Source of the DNA: Oasisia sp. SBJ-2009
Lineage: Eukaryota; Annelida; Polychaeta; Sabellida; Siboglinidae
Direction of reading: 5' to 3'
Length of the DNA stretch: 64,000 bases
NCBI GenBank assembly: GCA_964017155.1
Contig: OZ024857.1
Location: forward strand, 38,069,141-38,133,140
A model generated the notes under the pieces. The model worked only from the letters and a program-made list of their open reading frames with translations. It made no database searches and was not told the DNA's origin. How positions within the stretch are numbered: position 1 is the first letter of the stretch; the number at the start of each line of letters is the position of its first letter. Positions 23,201-30,720 of the stretch are shown here, in pieces. The position numbers were made by a program, and so were the translations under genes.

Positions 23201-26200
23201 ATGGCTTGTAGGTTTTCTTTGAGAAAGTCTTCCTTAGTTTCCCAATCAAAGGTCTGTTTGTTACACCTGACGACTCAATCCACCAGTGGCGCTTCCAGTG
23301 GCAGATCGACCGATACGTAAGTAGGACTGGGGTAACTTCATTATCATTCATAAAACGTCACTAAAATGAAACTAGTCACAATGACACATTTCTACAATGA
23401 CAAAGTCTACACCGGGGCCATTTCACAAAAATAAAGAGCTCGTAAGAAAACGTCATCATTAAACAAAATTCATTGTTAATTTTTTGTTTTTCAAAAGAAA
23501 AATTGTCATATAGTCAAGGACACTATTTCCATGACACACCAGTGTCAGTGTTATACAAGATACAAGAAGTTTTATTTAACGTCAGTTTACATGTGAATTT
23601 GATAACATTAGCTCATCTGAACTATTTTCCGACAAAATTGTTAACGCATCTTGGTGTTGACAGTTTTCGGGTATTCTAGATCACAGTTAAGGATCAAAAT
23701 TTGTTTTTAAAGTGCAAAATTGGGTATAAGAGCTCTAAACATTAGTGAAATAGTCGGCCCATTTCTGAATCTGGACACTGCTTCATTCGGTGTTAAGTCG
23801 TTTAACAATAGTTTTGTAATTTATTAAAACTGTCACATTCATTTGAATATTGACAACGTTCCAGTGTTTGCCAGTAATGTTTCCAGTGTGTCATCTAAAT
23901 ATGTTAACAGTGTCATATGTGTCAACAGAGTGTCATCTATGGCATGGTATTTGCCAGCTGCCTACAAATTGCGAAGAGATACAAAGTGTTTGACGACTGT
24001 GAACGTCATCAGCTGTTCTCAAATGGCGTCACAACGCTGCTGGGTGTCCTTGCTGCCTGCGGGATACTGGTGTGTACACTGACTAGGGCTAGGTCCACCT
24101 TGCTATATATTCCATTTAATAAAACTCCAACAAGTCTTTGCTTTCAGATAGTTTAATAAGTTGTTTTGTTTAAAACACTTACAATTGTGAAACGACAAGT
24201 TTCTAAAAGTTCCAATCTTCTTTATTGCAAGCGTTATTTCTATAAAATGTGATTATTATTTCGCTGGTGGGGTAGTGTTTGTTAGCAGATTCTGTATTTA
24301 ACATCTAATGATGTCACTAATGCAACATTTTGGCTGTGATGTTAGCTTGCGAATGAGGTGATTTTGACTCCGTAGTTTTATGCAGACTGTCTAAGTGATT
24401 AGCTGCTCATGTGAGTTAATTCCTAAATATGATATCAGTTGTTTTTGGGAAATCGCTGAAACATGCAATATAATTTACATTTGTTTGAATATTTTACATT
24501 GACAAGTTTGTTTATTTTGTTAAAATATCTAATGACTTTTAAATGTTTGCAGCACATGAATCATAATGACTGTTTATACTACCTAAAACTCTATACAAAA
24601 ATGATTTCATATACATGTGTACTGTATGTCTTGGACACCTAGTAATGTTTACCTCTCCAAATGTATAATAGATATTTCGGACACCAAAAACAATATTCTT
24701 TTGTTGTGTGTGTTTTTGAAAAACTAACTTGAAAACTGTATTATTTTAGGTGTCCAGGTGGATTAGGGTAATGCCCATTTTCTGACACACGTTTGATGTC
24801 TTTTTCAGTGTTACTTCGTCCTGACCAGTTTGTGTCAGAACAAGAACGAATGCCTTGATATTCATCCCTACATCTCCTTTCTCCCTGTGAGTTGTCCTTG
24901 GTTTGTTTTGTTTTAGGGTTCAGAATCCAAGTCAACCTTTCTGTTGTCTTCCAGTAAAGTGTACTACCTGGAAAACGGACATTTTAAAATAAAAAAAGAT
25001 TTGTATGTAATTAACCGACTACAGTTAAGTGTGTTTAATGGTAAATGCACTGATAGTGAACTGAGGCAGTTGAAGAATTTGCTTGGTGCAGGTTTTTAGT
25101 CCTTTGGGCCGAAGGACCAAAGAACTTATGGCATCACTCTTCATCCATCATCCTCCATGCACCATTAGCTCCCATATCTCAGACACTGGCGAGGATCTAT
25201 CTTTATAATTTGGCGTTGACGTACCCTAAGAGGCACTGCTACAATGCACAAGAAATATGTATTTGATTGGATCATTCTGAAGGCCCCAGAGCTGTTTAGA
25301 AAAAAAATTCAAAACCCTTAGATAGTTTTCCTTTACTTTTGCTCTTTTTTATTTACAGTTTATGTTATCTTAATTGCAGATCGTGTCGTACATTGTCCTG
25401 CGTAACCTACTGACGTGGCTGCGAACCCGATACAGCACATTCTTTGCTTGGTTTGGCAGAATCTCACTTGAGGTTTGTAGTTTTATGTGGAGGTTGTTGG
25501 TTACAAACCACTTGCAAAATGCACTGGGGTGATTGTTATGCAGTCTGAACTTACTTAATGGTGTCCAGTTGAACTGTAATTGGTACGGTTGTCCTTTTGT
25601 CTGTGTGTCTCTGTGTGTGTGTGTGTGTCTCTGCGTGTGTGTCTGTGCGTGTGTGTCTGTGCATGTGTCTATGTGTGTGTGTCTGTGCATGTGTGTCTGT
25701 GCATGTGTCTCTGTGTGGGTGTCTGTGCATGTGTCTGTGTCTGTGCATGTGTGTCTCTGCGTGTGTGTCTGTGCGTGTGTCTATGTGTGTGTGTCTGTGC
25801 ATGTGTCTGTGTGTGTGTGTGTCTGTGCATGTGTCTCTGCGTGTGTGTCTGTGCATGTGTCTATGTGTGTGTGTGCATGTGTGTCTCTGCGTGTGCGTCT
25901 CTGTGTGTGTGTCTGTGCATGTGTGTCTGTGCATGTGTCTATGTGTGTGTGTCTGTGCATGTGTCTATGTGTGTGTGTCTGTGCATGTGTGTCACTGCGT
26001 GTGCGTCTCTGCATGTGTCTGTGTGTGTGTGTCTGTGCATGTGTGTCTGTGCATGTGTCTCTGCGTGTGTGTCTGTGCATGTGTCTCTGTGTGTGTGTGT
26101 CTGTGCATGTGTGTCTCTGCGTGTGTCTGTGTGTGTCTATGTGTGTGTGTCTGTGCATGTGTCTGTGTGTCTGTGCATGTGTCTCTGCGTGTGTGTCTGT

Positions 26201-28161
26201 GTGTGTGTGTCTGTGCATGTGTGTCTGTGTGTGTGTCTGTGCATGTGTCTCTGTGTGGGTGTCTGTGCATGTGTCTGTGTGTCTGTGTCTGTGCATGTGT
26301 GTCTCTGCGTGTGTGTCTGTGCGTGTGTCTATGTGTGTGTGTCTGTGCATGTGTCTGTGTGTGTGTCTGTGCATGTGTCTCTGCGTGTGTGTCTGTGCAT
26401 GTGTCTATGTGTGTGTGTGCATGTGTGTCTCTGCGTGTGCGTCTCTGCATGTGTCTGTGTGTGTGTGTCTGTGCATGTGTGTCTGTGCATGTGTCTATGT
26501 GTGTGTGTCTGTGCATGTGTCTATGTGTGTGTGTCTGTGCATGTGTGTCACTGCGTGTGCGTCTCTGCATGTGTCTGTGTGTCTGTGCATGTGTGTCTGT
26601 GTGTGTGTGTCTGTGCATGTGTGTCTCTGCGTGTGTCTGTGCGTGTGTCTATGTGTGTGTGTCTGTGCATGTGTCTGTGTGTCTGTGCATGTGTCTCTGC
26701 GTGTGTGTCTGTGCATGTGTGTCTCTGCGTGTGCGTCTCTGCATGTGTCTGTGCATGTGTGTCTGTGCATGTGTATCTGTGCATGTGTGTCTCTGCGTGT
26801 GCGTCTGTGTGTGTGTGTGTCTGTGCATGTGTGTCTGTGCTTGTGTATGTGTGTCTCTGCGTGTGCGTCTCTGCATGTGTCTGTGCATGTGTGTCTGTGC
26901 ATGTGTCTGTGTGTCTGTGCATGTGTCTCTGCGTGTATGTCTGTGCGTGTGCGTCTCTGCATGTGTCTGTGTGTGTGTCTGTGCATGTGTGTCTGTGCAT
27001 GTGTCTGTGTGTCTGTGCATGTGTCTCTGCGTGTGTGTCTGTGCGTGTGTGTCTCTGCGTGTGTGTCTGTGCGTGTCTGTCTCTGCGTGTGTGTCTCTGC
27101 GTGTGTGTTTGTACATGTGTCTCTTCGTGTGTGTCTGTGCATGTGTCTCTGCGTGTGTGTCTGTGCATGTGTCTCTGCTGTCTGTGCATGTGTCTGTGCA
27201 TGTGTTTCTGTGCATGTGTCTCTGCGTGTGTGTCTGTGTATGTGTCTCTGCGTGTGTGTTTGTGCATGTGTCTCTGCGTGTGTGTCTGTGCATGTGTCTG
27301 TGTGTGTGTGTCTTTGTATATGTCTCTGCGTGTGTGTCTGTACATGTGTCTCTTCGTGTGTGTCTGTGTCTCTGCGTGTGTGTCTGTGCATGTGTCTCTG
27401 CGTGTGTGTATGTGCATGTGTCTCTGCGTGTGTGTCTTTGCATATGTCTCTGCGTGTGTGTCTCTTCGTGTGTCTGTGTATGTGTCTCTGCGTGTGTGTC
27501 TGTGCATGTGTCTCTGTGTGTGTGTCTGTACATGTGTCTCTTCGTGTGTGTATGTGTCTGTGCGTGTGTGTCTGTGCATGTGTCTCTGTGTGTGTGTCTG
27601 TGCATGTGTCTCTGCGTGTGTGTGTCTCTGGGTGTCTCTGTGTGTGTCTCTGCATGTGTGTATGTGTGTCTGTGTGTGTGTGTCTCTGCATGTGTGTCTG
27701 TGTGCATGTGTGTGTGTATGTTTTTGTGTGTGAGTGCGTGCGTGCGTGCGTGCGTGTGTGTATACATGCATTCATATATGTGGTGATCAAACTCCATTGT
27801 GTTGTGGGTATTTGCACATTGGTGACGTATCCAGTCCACCTGTCCCTACAACCCAACTGTCCCTACTGCCCACTCTGCCCTCACACTGTCCTGCCTGTTG
27901 CAGCTGTTTGTCACTCAGTACCACGTGTGGCTGGTGGCAGACACCCACGGGGTGCTGGTGCTGGTGCCCAACTACCCCGTCATGAACGCCATCGTCACGT
28001 CATTCATCTTCGTGTGTACGGCGCACGAACTCCACCAGATCACGGTGGTGCTCACCCGGTATGCGGTGCCCCGCGACTGGAAGTGTCTGCTTCGTAACAT
28101 CATGTGCTTCACGGCTATACTCCTTCCTATTGCCATCACAAATGGCGTGCTCGGGTTCTAG
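2203..28161 (+). CDS. CASD1: CASD1, N-acetylneuraminate (sialate) 9-O-acetyltransferase, 19 exons visible, 5' end missing
   Basis: CASD1 is a multi-pass Golgi membrane enzyme. It moves acetyl from acetyl-CoA to sialic acid (CMP-sialic acid), using a lumenal SGNH-like esterase-fold domain and an acyltransferase-3-like membrane domain. The placed exons splice in phase to 759 residues plus TAG; the human protein has about 797. Numbering from the first visible codon, the nucleophile is Ser56 in GDSRIRQL (codon at 2699-2701), and Asp227 and His230 lie in PDGLHAG (8198-8209). Membrane-domain signatures include [46 protein letters not shown] and [10 protein letters not shown]. All introns begin GT and end AG. 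What is missing is the first exon with its membrane anchor. No frameshift or internal stop interrupts the assembled frame, so the gene looks functional. Its introns carry very large minisatellites and a 4.7-kb transposon. Identification is by recognised family sequence; the exon model is my own manual splice. Confidence 0.95.
2619..2805 (+). CDS. CASD1: CASD1 visible exon 2 (residues 32-94), catalytic GDS block
   Basis: The acceptor is ATTTCAG and the donor GTAGGT; it enters in phase 2 and leaves in phase 0. It encodes [20 protein letters not shown], which holds the block I nucleophile Ser56 of the SGNH-like fold and the Arg-rich segment typical of CASD1. Confidence 0.95.
3088..3220. repeat. 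Short degenerate minisatellite, unit about 34 bp
   Basis: Three to four imperfect copies of a unit built around GTGAGTGGCATATGCATGTG, alternating with TG-rich spacers. It lies in the CASD1 intron between visible exons 2 and 3. It produces an open frame on the other strand that is just His/Thr-rich repeat translation. Confidence 0.6.
3676..3786 (+). CDS. CASD1: CASD1 visible exon 3 (residues 95-131)
   Basis: Acceptor TTGCAG, donor GTCAGT, phase 0 on both sides, 37 codons. It encodes [12 protein letters not shown] and [11 protein letters not shown], the lumenal strand that continues into the conserved ATWSIK motif of the next exon. Confidence 0.93.
4921..4972 (+). CDS. CASD1: CASD1 visible exon 4 (residues 132-148)
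   Basis: A 52-bp micro-exon after CTTGCACAG. It encodes [17 protein letters not shown] and leaves in phase 1 at GTCAGC. Joined to exon 3 it restores the family motif G-x-A-T-W-S-I-K. Confidence 0.92.
5325..5396 (+). CDS. CASD1: CASD1 visible exon 5 (residues 149-172)
   Basis: Acceptor TTTGCAG, donor GTGTGT, enters and leaves in phase 1. It encodes [19 protein letters not shown] and then IWMLQ, a lumenal helix and strand leading to the conserved LQDPV junction. Confidence 0.92.
6434..7066 (+). repeat. 49-bp minisatellite, 13 units, each carrying a 3' splice-site look-alike
   Basis: Units start every 49 bp at 6434, 6483, 6532 and so on to 7022. Each contains CTCTGTCCCTTCTGC and ends in GGCAG before ACCTCATGAGG, so each looks like a pyrimidine tract plus AG followed by AC. 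The last unit is cut short and runs into the true acceptor (GTCCTTCCAG, then ACCCC) of CASD1 visible exon 6. Units 3, 6 and 9 carry CACGAGG instead of CATGAGG, each preceded by CTGCTGG, which implies a 147-bp higher-order unit. Confidence 0.95.
7067..7157 (+). CDS. CASD1: CASD1 visible exon 6 (residues 173-202)
   Basis: It starts right after the last, truncated unit of a 49-bp minisatellite (acceptor GTCCTTCCAG) and leaves in phase 2 at GTGAGT. It encodes [17 protein letters not shown] and then [11 protein letters not shown]. The proper acceptor is the thirteenth AG of this type in a row (see the repeat entry). Confidence 0.92.
8128..8233 (+). CDS. CASD1: CASD1 visible exon 7 (residues 203-238), catalytic DGLH block
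   Basis: Acceptor GTCCCAG, donor GTAAGG, enters in phase 2 and leaves in phase 0. It encodes [16 protein letters not shown], which carries the Asp227/His230 pair that completes the catalytic triad. The next intron is about 5.3 kb long and holds a complete transposon. Confidence 0.94.
8616..9659 (+). repeat. Left terminal inverted repeat
   Basis: It pairs with 12293-13349 in reverse complement. Easily seen matches are TACCGGAGGTATAACAAGCT near the outer end, GTTATAACATG-type blocks in the middle, and TATCGCTCAATATACATGA at the inner end. An extra insertion in the right arm after the first 14 bp explains the slight length difference. Confidence 0.9.
10045..12140 (-). pseudogene. Decayed transposon-encoded protein, unclassified family with Cys-rich C-terminus
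   Basis: Consecutive open frames on the - strand (12140-11817, then pieces near 11703, 11512, 11231, 10888 and 10446-10045) follow one another in protein order but are separated by stops and frameshifts, so they look like one broken gene. The first piece has [20 protein letters not shown] and DGGL, a pattern I associate with long uncharacterised proteins common in invertebrate genomes. The last piece ends in a Cys-rich tail ([14 protein letters not shown], then [11 protein letters not shown]) resembling a CXC or tesmin-type zinc motif. I see no DDE or other catalytic signature I could defend. It lies wholly inside the inverted-repeat element, so it is probably its transposase or an accessory protein. 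Confidence 0.65.
12293..13349 (-). repeat. Right terminal inverted repeat
   Basis: Reverse complement of the left arm. The inner border is TCATGTATATTGAGCGATAA and the outer border CGGCCGCTGCACTA. Between the terminal 14 bp and the shared TACCCCTACCGG block the two arms differ, so one arm has been altered since insertion. Confidence 0.9.
13582..13706 (+). CDS. CASD1: CASD1 visible exon 8 (residues 239-279)
   Basis: Acceptor TTCTGCAG, donor GTAGGC, leaves in phase 2. It encodes [19 protein letters not shown], a Cys-Cys pair (GTCCN) and the start of the first membrane helix after the lumenal domain (IITAVVFIL). Confidence 0.93.
14152..14361 (+). CDS. CASD1: CASD1 visible exon 9 (residues 280-349)
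   Basis: Acceptor CTCTTTCAG, donor GTACAG, phase 2 on both sides. It completes a membrane helix ([11 protein letters not shown]). A polar linker follows, and then [19 protein letters not shown], the conserved start of the acyltransferase-like membrane domain. Confidence 0.93.
14826..15750 (+). repeat. 18-bp minisatellite, about 50 copies, up to the acceptor of CASD1 visible exon 10
   Basis: The unit is close to GAGTGGTGAGTGTTGCCT with variants (CTGAG/CTCAG, GGTG/GCTG/GGCG). Near the exon the units read TTGTCTCAG followed by TGGCGAG, so many imitate a short pyrimidine tract plus CAG. Because 18 is a multiple of three, frames stay open across it and give false proteins, such as a Gln-His-Ser-Pro-Leu-Arg repeat on the - strand. 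Confidence 0.95.
15755..15863 (+). CDS. CASD1: CASD1 visible exon 10 (residues 350-386), between two minisatellites
   Basis: It encodes [18 protein letters not shown] and [19 protein letters not shown]. The acceptor TGTCTTCAG adjoins an 18-bp array; the donor CAG-GTGAGA is the first copy of a 31-bp array that repeats the exon's last 24 bp and the donor about 40 times. Enters in phase 2, leaves in phase 0. Confidence 0.94.
15864..17106 (+). repeat. 31-bp minisatellite, about 40 copies, made from an exon end plus its 5' splice site
   Basis: Each unit is GTGAGACTTCTTCATGGAAC followed by ACACTAAACAG. The last 24 bp of visible exon 10 (TTCTTCATGG...CTAAACAG) plus GTGAGAC is exactly one unit, so the array is a serial copy of the exon-intron boundary. 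Most copies keep CAG-GTGAGA intact; a few have changes (AGCAGTTGAGA, GTGAGAT, GTGAGACC). The unit length is not a multiple of three, and read-through hits TAA at 15888-15890. Confidence 0.97.
17107..17400. other. Very AT-rich intron stretch
   Basis: It consists of TAATAAAATAAATAA-like sequence with long A and T runs, directly upstream of visible exon 11. No gene or inverted repeat was recognised. Confidence 0.6.
17427..17516 (+). CDS. CASD1: CASD1 visible exon 11 (residues 387-416)
   Basis: Thirty codons, phase 0 on both sides, acceptor TGTTTCAG, donor GTCGGC. It encodes [18 protein letters not shown] and [12 protein letters not shown], one of the most conserved CASD1 segments. About 320 bp of very AT-rich sequence precedes it. 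Confidence 0.95.
18368..18487 (+). CDS. CASD1: CASD1 visible exon 12 (residues 417-456)
   Basis: Forty codons, phase 0 on both sides, acceptor ATCTGCAG, donor GTAGGC. It encodes a membrane segment with [17 protein letters not shown] and [16 protein letters not shown], matching the family's GYGHFxYFW motif. Confidence 0.95.
18700..18990. repeat. Degenerate repeat of about 20 bp around TTCCAGACTAGAAT
   Basis: A dozen or so loose copies of phrases such as GTTCCAGACTATAATA, TTCCAAACTAGAATGG, TTCAGGCCAGAATAA and ATTCCAGACCACAATA. Spacing and sequence vary, so it is an old, decayed tandem repeat in the intron between visible exons 12 and 13. Confidence 0.6.
19358..19514 (+). CDS. CASD1: CASD1 visible exon 13 (residues 457-508)
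   Basis: Acceptor TTTTCCAG, donor GTGAGT, leaves in phase 1. It encodes two membrane helices around the conserved [17 protein letters not shown] motif, ending in a short polar loop (TADSSD). Confidence 0.95.
20464..20543 (+). CDS. CASD1: CASD1 visible exon 14 (residues 509-535)
   Basis: Acceptor TGTTCCAG, donor GTGAGT, enters in phase 1 and leaves in phase 0. It encodes [16 protein letters not shown] and [11 protein letters not shown], one membrane helix. A 2-kb array of 29-bp repeats begins about 90 bp downstream. Confidence 0.9.
20635..22629 (+). repeat. 29-bp minisatellite, about 69 copies
   Basis: The unit is TATTGGAGAGAGTAGCTCTG then TTACTGCTC. Variants GAGG/GAGA/GATA and TATTGG/GAATTGG/TACTGG recur in ordered blocks of two to four units, which indicates higher-order duplication. 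It begins about 90 bp after the donor of CASD1 visible exon 14. Confidence 0.96.
22635..22730 (+). repeat. Possible degenerate SINE head
   Basis: CCTGGATTCAACTGTTGCCC resembles a tRNA B box (GGTTCRANTCC) and is followed by TCTTGGGAAAGATCACAC, close to the CTTGGGCAAGRCAC phrase common in tRNA-type SINEs. The rest of a SINE is not clear. It directly abuts the 29-bp array. Confidence 0.35.
23212..23316 (+). CDS. CASD1: CASD1 visible exon 15 (residues 536-570)
   Basis: Thirty-five codons, phase 0 on both sides, acceptor GCTTGTAG, donor GTAAGT. It encodes [16 protein letters not shown] and [15 protein letters not shown]. The W-x-F-x-W-x-(I/L)-D-R-Y pattern is a CASD1 hallmark. Confidence 0.94.
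23929..24069 (+). CDS. CASD1: CASD1 visible exon 16 (residues 571-617)
   Basis: Forty-seven codons, phase 0 on both sides, acceptor TCAACAG, donor GTGTGT. It encodes [18 protein letters not shown], then [19 protein letters not shown], matching the LFSN segment and following helix of the family. Confidence 0.93.
24809..24886 (+). CDS. CASD1: CASD1 visible exon 17 (residues 618-643)
   Basis: Twenty-six codons, phase 0 on both sides, acceptor TTTTTCAG, donor GTGAGT. It encodes [18 protein letters not shown], matching the C-x-N-K-x-E-C-x-x-(I/L)-H-P motif. Confidence 0.93.
25380..25472 (+). CDS. CASD1: CASD1 visible exon 18 (residues 644-674)
   Basis: Thirty-one codons, phase 0 on both sides, acceptor ATTGCAG, donor GTTTGT. 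It encodes [18 protein letters not shown] and [13 protein letters not shown]. The FFAWFG-(K/R)-ISLE motif continues across the next junction. Confidence 0.95.
25600..27770. repeat. TG-rich minisatellite (GTGTGTCTGTGCATGTGTCT type), about 2.2 kb
   Basis: An irregular mixture of GTGTGTCTGTGCAT, GTGTCTCTGCGTGT and GTGTCTATGTGTGT units fills most of the last intron of CASD1. Stop codons are rare in such sequence, so frames of 400-850 codons open on both strands. They are Cys/Val/Ser or His/Thr repeats, not proteins. Confidence 0.97.
27904..28161 (+). CDS. CASD1: CASD1 visible last coding exon (residues 675-759 and stop)
   Basis: The acceptor is CCTGTTGCAG, after a long TG-rich array. It encodes [20 protein letters not shown] and then [18 protein letters not shown], the conserved C-terminal membrane helices, and stops at TAG (28159-28161) after NGVLGF. 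Length and end point agree with the family. Confidence 0.96.
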   Translation: MFVTQYHVWLVADTHGVLVLVPNYPVMNAIVTSFIFVCTAHELHQITVVLTRYAVPRDWKCLLRNIMCFTAILLPIAITNGVLGF

Positions 28162-30720
28162 ACCTCAAACGGCAACGTTTTTGACAGTCGGAAACAACAA
28201 CAGTAGCAAGGGGAATTGTTATGTGATGACGGTGTGTCTGAGAACAGGATATTATAGACTCGGGTGTCACACCAAACTACACATTGGGACATCAACATGC
28301 ACTGTGGCACGACATCTGTGATAGTGACACCTCATACAAGGTTGTCCTACACCAAACCAGAGAAGGCCTGGCTTACAGAACTACCAAGAAAGAAAGCTTG
28401 TTGGACTTCTGGACACAGCAGCCTTCATATAAGGATCAGGAGTCCATATCGAAGCACACAAAGAAATAGATAATAAAGATAGACAGTGGAAATGATTCTC
28501 GTGAATTGTTGGTATACGTTCTGGCACTTGTATAGAATACAGATTATTATAGACCCATCACAATTGTGTTAATATGACTACATCTTTAGAATGATATCTG
28601 AATGCGTTCATTCCATCGTTTTACATTGTTCTAGATGTAGAATTTGATCAAGTGTTAGCCATTTTTTAGATTTGCATCAACATGTGCTGTCAATGCCTTT
28701 CAGATCCCTTACTTGACACACACTGCACAGTAACTCTCAGGTCAGTGCCACAGACTGACGTGACAACTTATGGCAGTGCACATTTTATGTCAAAGTGCAC
28801 ACAAATACAGTATTGAGATAGTTGCGGTATCGTATTTACACAAAAATGTAGTTATTGTAAGACCAAAGTGCCAAACTTATACTTCTAGTGGAGGGATAAT
28901 GTCATGCTGAAATAACAGATGTCTCATTTCCACAGGCAGATAAGACCACAAAGTGCCCGTAAAAGTGAAACATTACATGTGTGTTGACAATGGTTTGTTA
29001 GCGTAAATTGCAGGGAGATCAAATTTATGTATGTGTATCATATATATATATATATATTACATATATAATGAATTCTGAATTCAGTGAATTGCATCCTGGG
29101 AAAGCCAAGGTCAATTTCATGTTCAGGTGGAATTTTCAGATTCAGGGGGAATTGTCATGTCATATTATCAAATTTGTTAACCCTTCTGGTGGGTCCACCA
29201 ATATACTGAATGTTATCTCAATGACATGGTTTCTATGATATTAACCTTGACTTACATCAGTAAGTATTTATTCGTTGATTGTGGTTTGTTGAACTGGGTT
29301 GTTCAGTTGCAACCCGACTCTTGAGGGCATGGCGATCAGTTAGTAATGCAATTGTTTATCAAAATACATCAAGCTATACATCTTTATACATCTTATAGTC
29401 TTTGGTAATATGTCAAGGTCGTATTTACTTCTTTTTACAAATTATTGTTGAATTATATGTGTAACTTTACCTGATTGATGTAAATGCTGATCCTGTCATT
29501 CCCAGTCTTTCTAATTTGTCATGCATATTTGATGAAAGGGTCTGCTGGCAAACGGTACAATCCAGTCCAGTGGTATCCATTATGTATCTGGGGGTAAATA
29601 CGTGAATGGTTGCAACCAAATTAAATAGCAAAATGGCACAGGTAATTGTGCGATAAGTTGAGCTTATTTCTGATCCCGAAAATAATATTGAGATAACACT
29701 CGACATGAGGCAAATTCTCCCGTTAGTGGTTTTCATTCCATAGATTTCAATTCATTCCCGAGTAATATGTCCCTGATGATTGATATTGGTCTCAATTGTA
29801 TATTGTTGTTAAAAGTTGTGTAATTCAGCATTAATCTAGAGAGCTGTATATGGCAGTGTCATTGCCTCATTGTGTACTTTTCTTTCCTAGTCACGCCGCC
29901 AGATCTTAGTTGTTCTTAATTATTTATTGAAATGTTATATACTCCTTATAATAATTGAATTAGGTTTCTTACTTATTTATTAAAATTATACGACTACTAA
30001 TTGTCGGCAGTTTTTTTACATTTTTATTGATATTATTGAATGCTACGAGAACAAGAAATAATGTGGTCAACGTGTAAATAATTGCATAGGTTCGTGGTCA
30101 TAAATGAGGGGTCAAACAAGGTCAAAAGGTCAAGAGCGAGAATGTGAATGATTGGGCAGAAGGAAGTATTTGAATTAGGGCTGATGTCATTATAATTTAA
30201 CTAATCAGCAATTGACTAGTTTGCATGATCTGTTGGTTCATATGTGCAATACTAATAGTAAAGCATATTGCATTAGTATTGGAAAGTATTTCCAATATAA
30301 TATGGAATATGCAGTAGTGTAACATGACAGTATTGCATGTAACTGAAATACTTTCAAAAGTATGACAGTGTAATAGTGTTGTTTAGCATGAAAACATGCT
30401 TTGTTTCACCTTAGAATATATACCATAAAAATATTCATGTTTTCTTTATTGACTGATGTATTTGTCTGCATGAGATGACAATATGATAATACTATTATGT
30501 GTGAAATATAAAATAAACATATATGAAATTAACAACATGCACATGAACTGTCTCAGTTATTATACTTGTTATTACATTTTGCAAGTGTATTTTGTTGTTT
30601 TGAATATAAAATAAAAACTACTGATTACATACTAAGCAACAGGTAACAATATAGATATATACATTCTTTATATGTTTGTAAGGAACCTGTCAACTGCTTC
30701 ACACAATACTAAGCTGACAG
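28162..30720. other. 3' flank of CASD1; no coding sequence seen
   Basis: The first 300 bp or so are probably CASD1 3' UTR. Beyond that the sequence is AT-rich, with a short TA run near 29040 and no frame with recognisable motifs on either strand. It separates the ends of two convergent genes. Confidence 0.6.
28472..28477 (+). promoter_or_regulatory. Candidate polyadenylation signal AATAAA of CASD1
   Basis: The first AATAAA after the CASD1 stop, about 310 bp downstream. Other AT-rich hexamers follow, so the real cleavage site is not certain. Confidence 0.4.

Noticed and set aside
25533..28097. An 854-codon + frame and others of 400-730 codons on both strands over the TG-rich array
   Set aside because: They are translations of a TG-rich minisatellite (Cys/Val/Ser or His/Thr repeats) open in several frames at once. 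Only the real CASD1 exon at 27904-28161 lies nearby.
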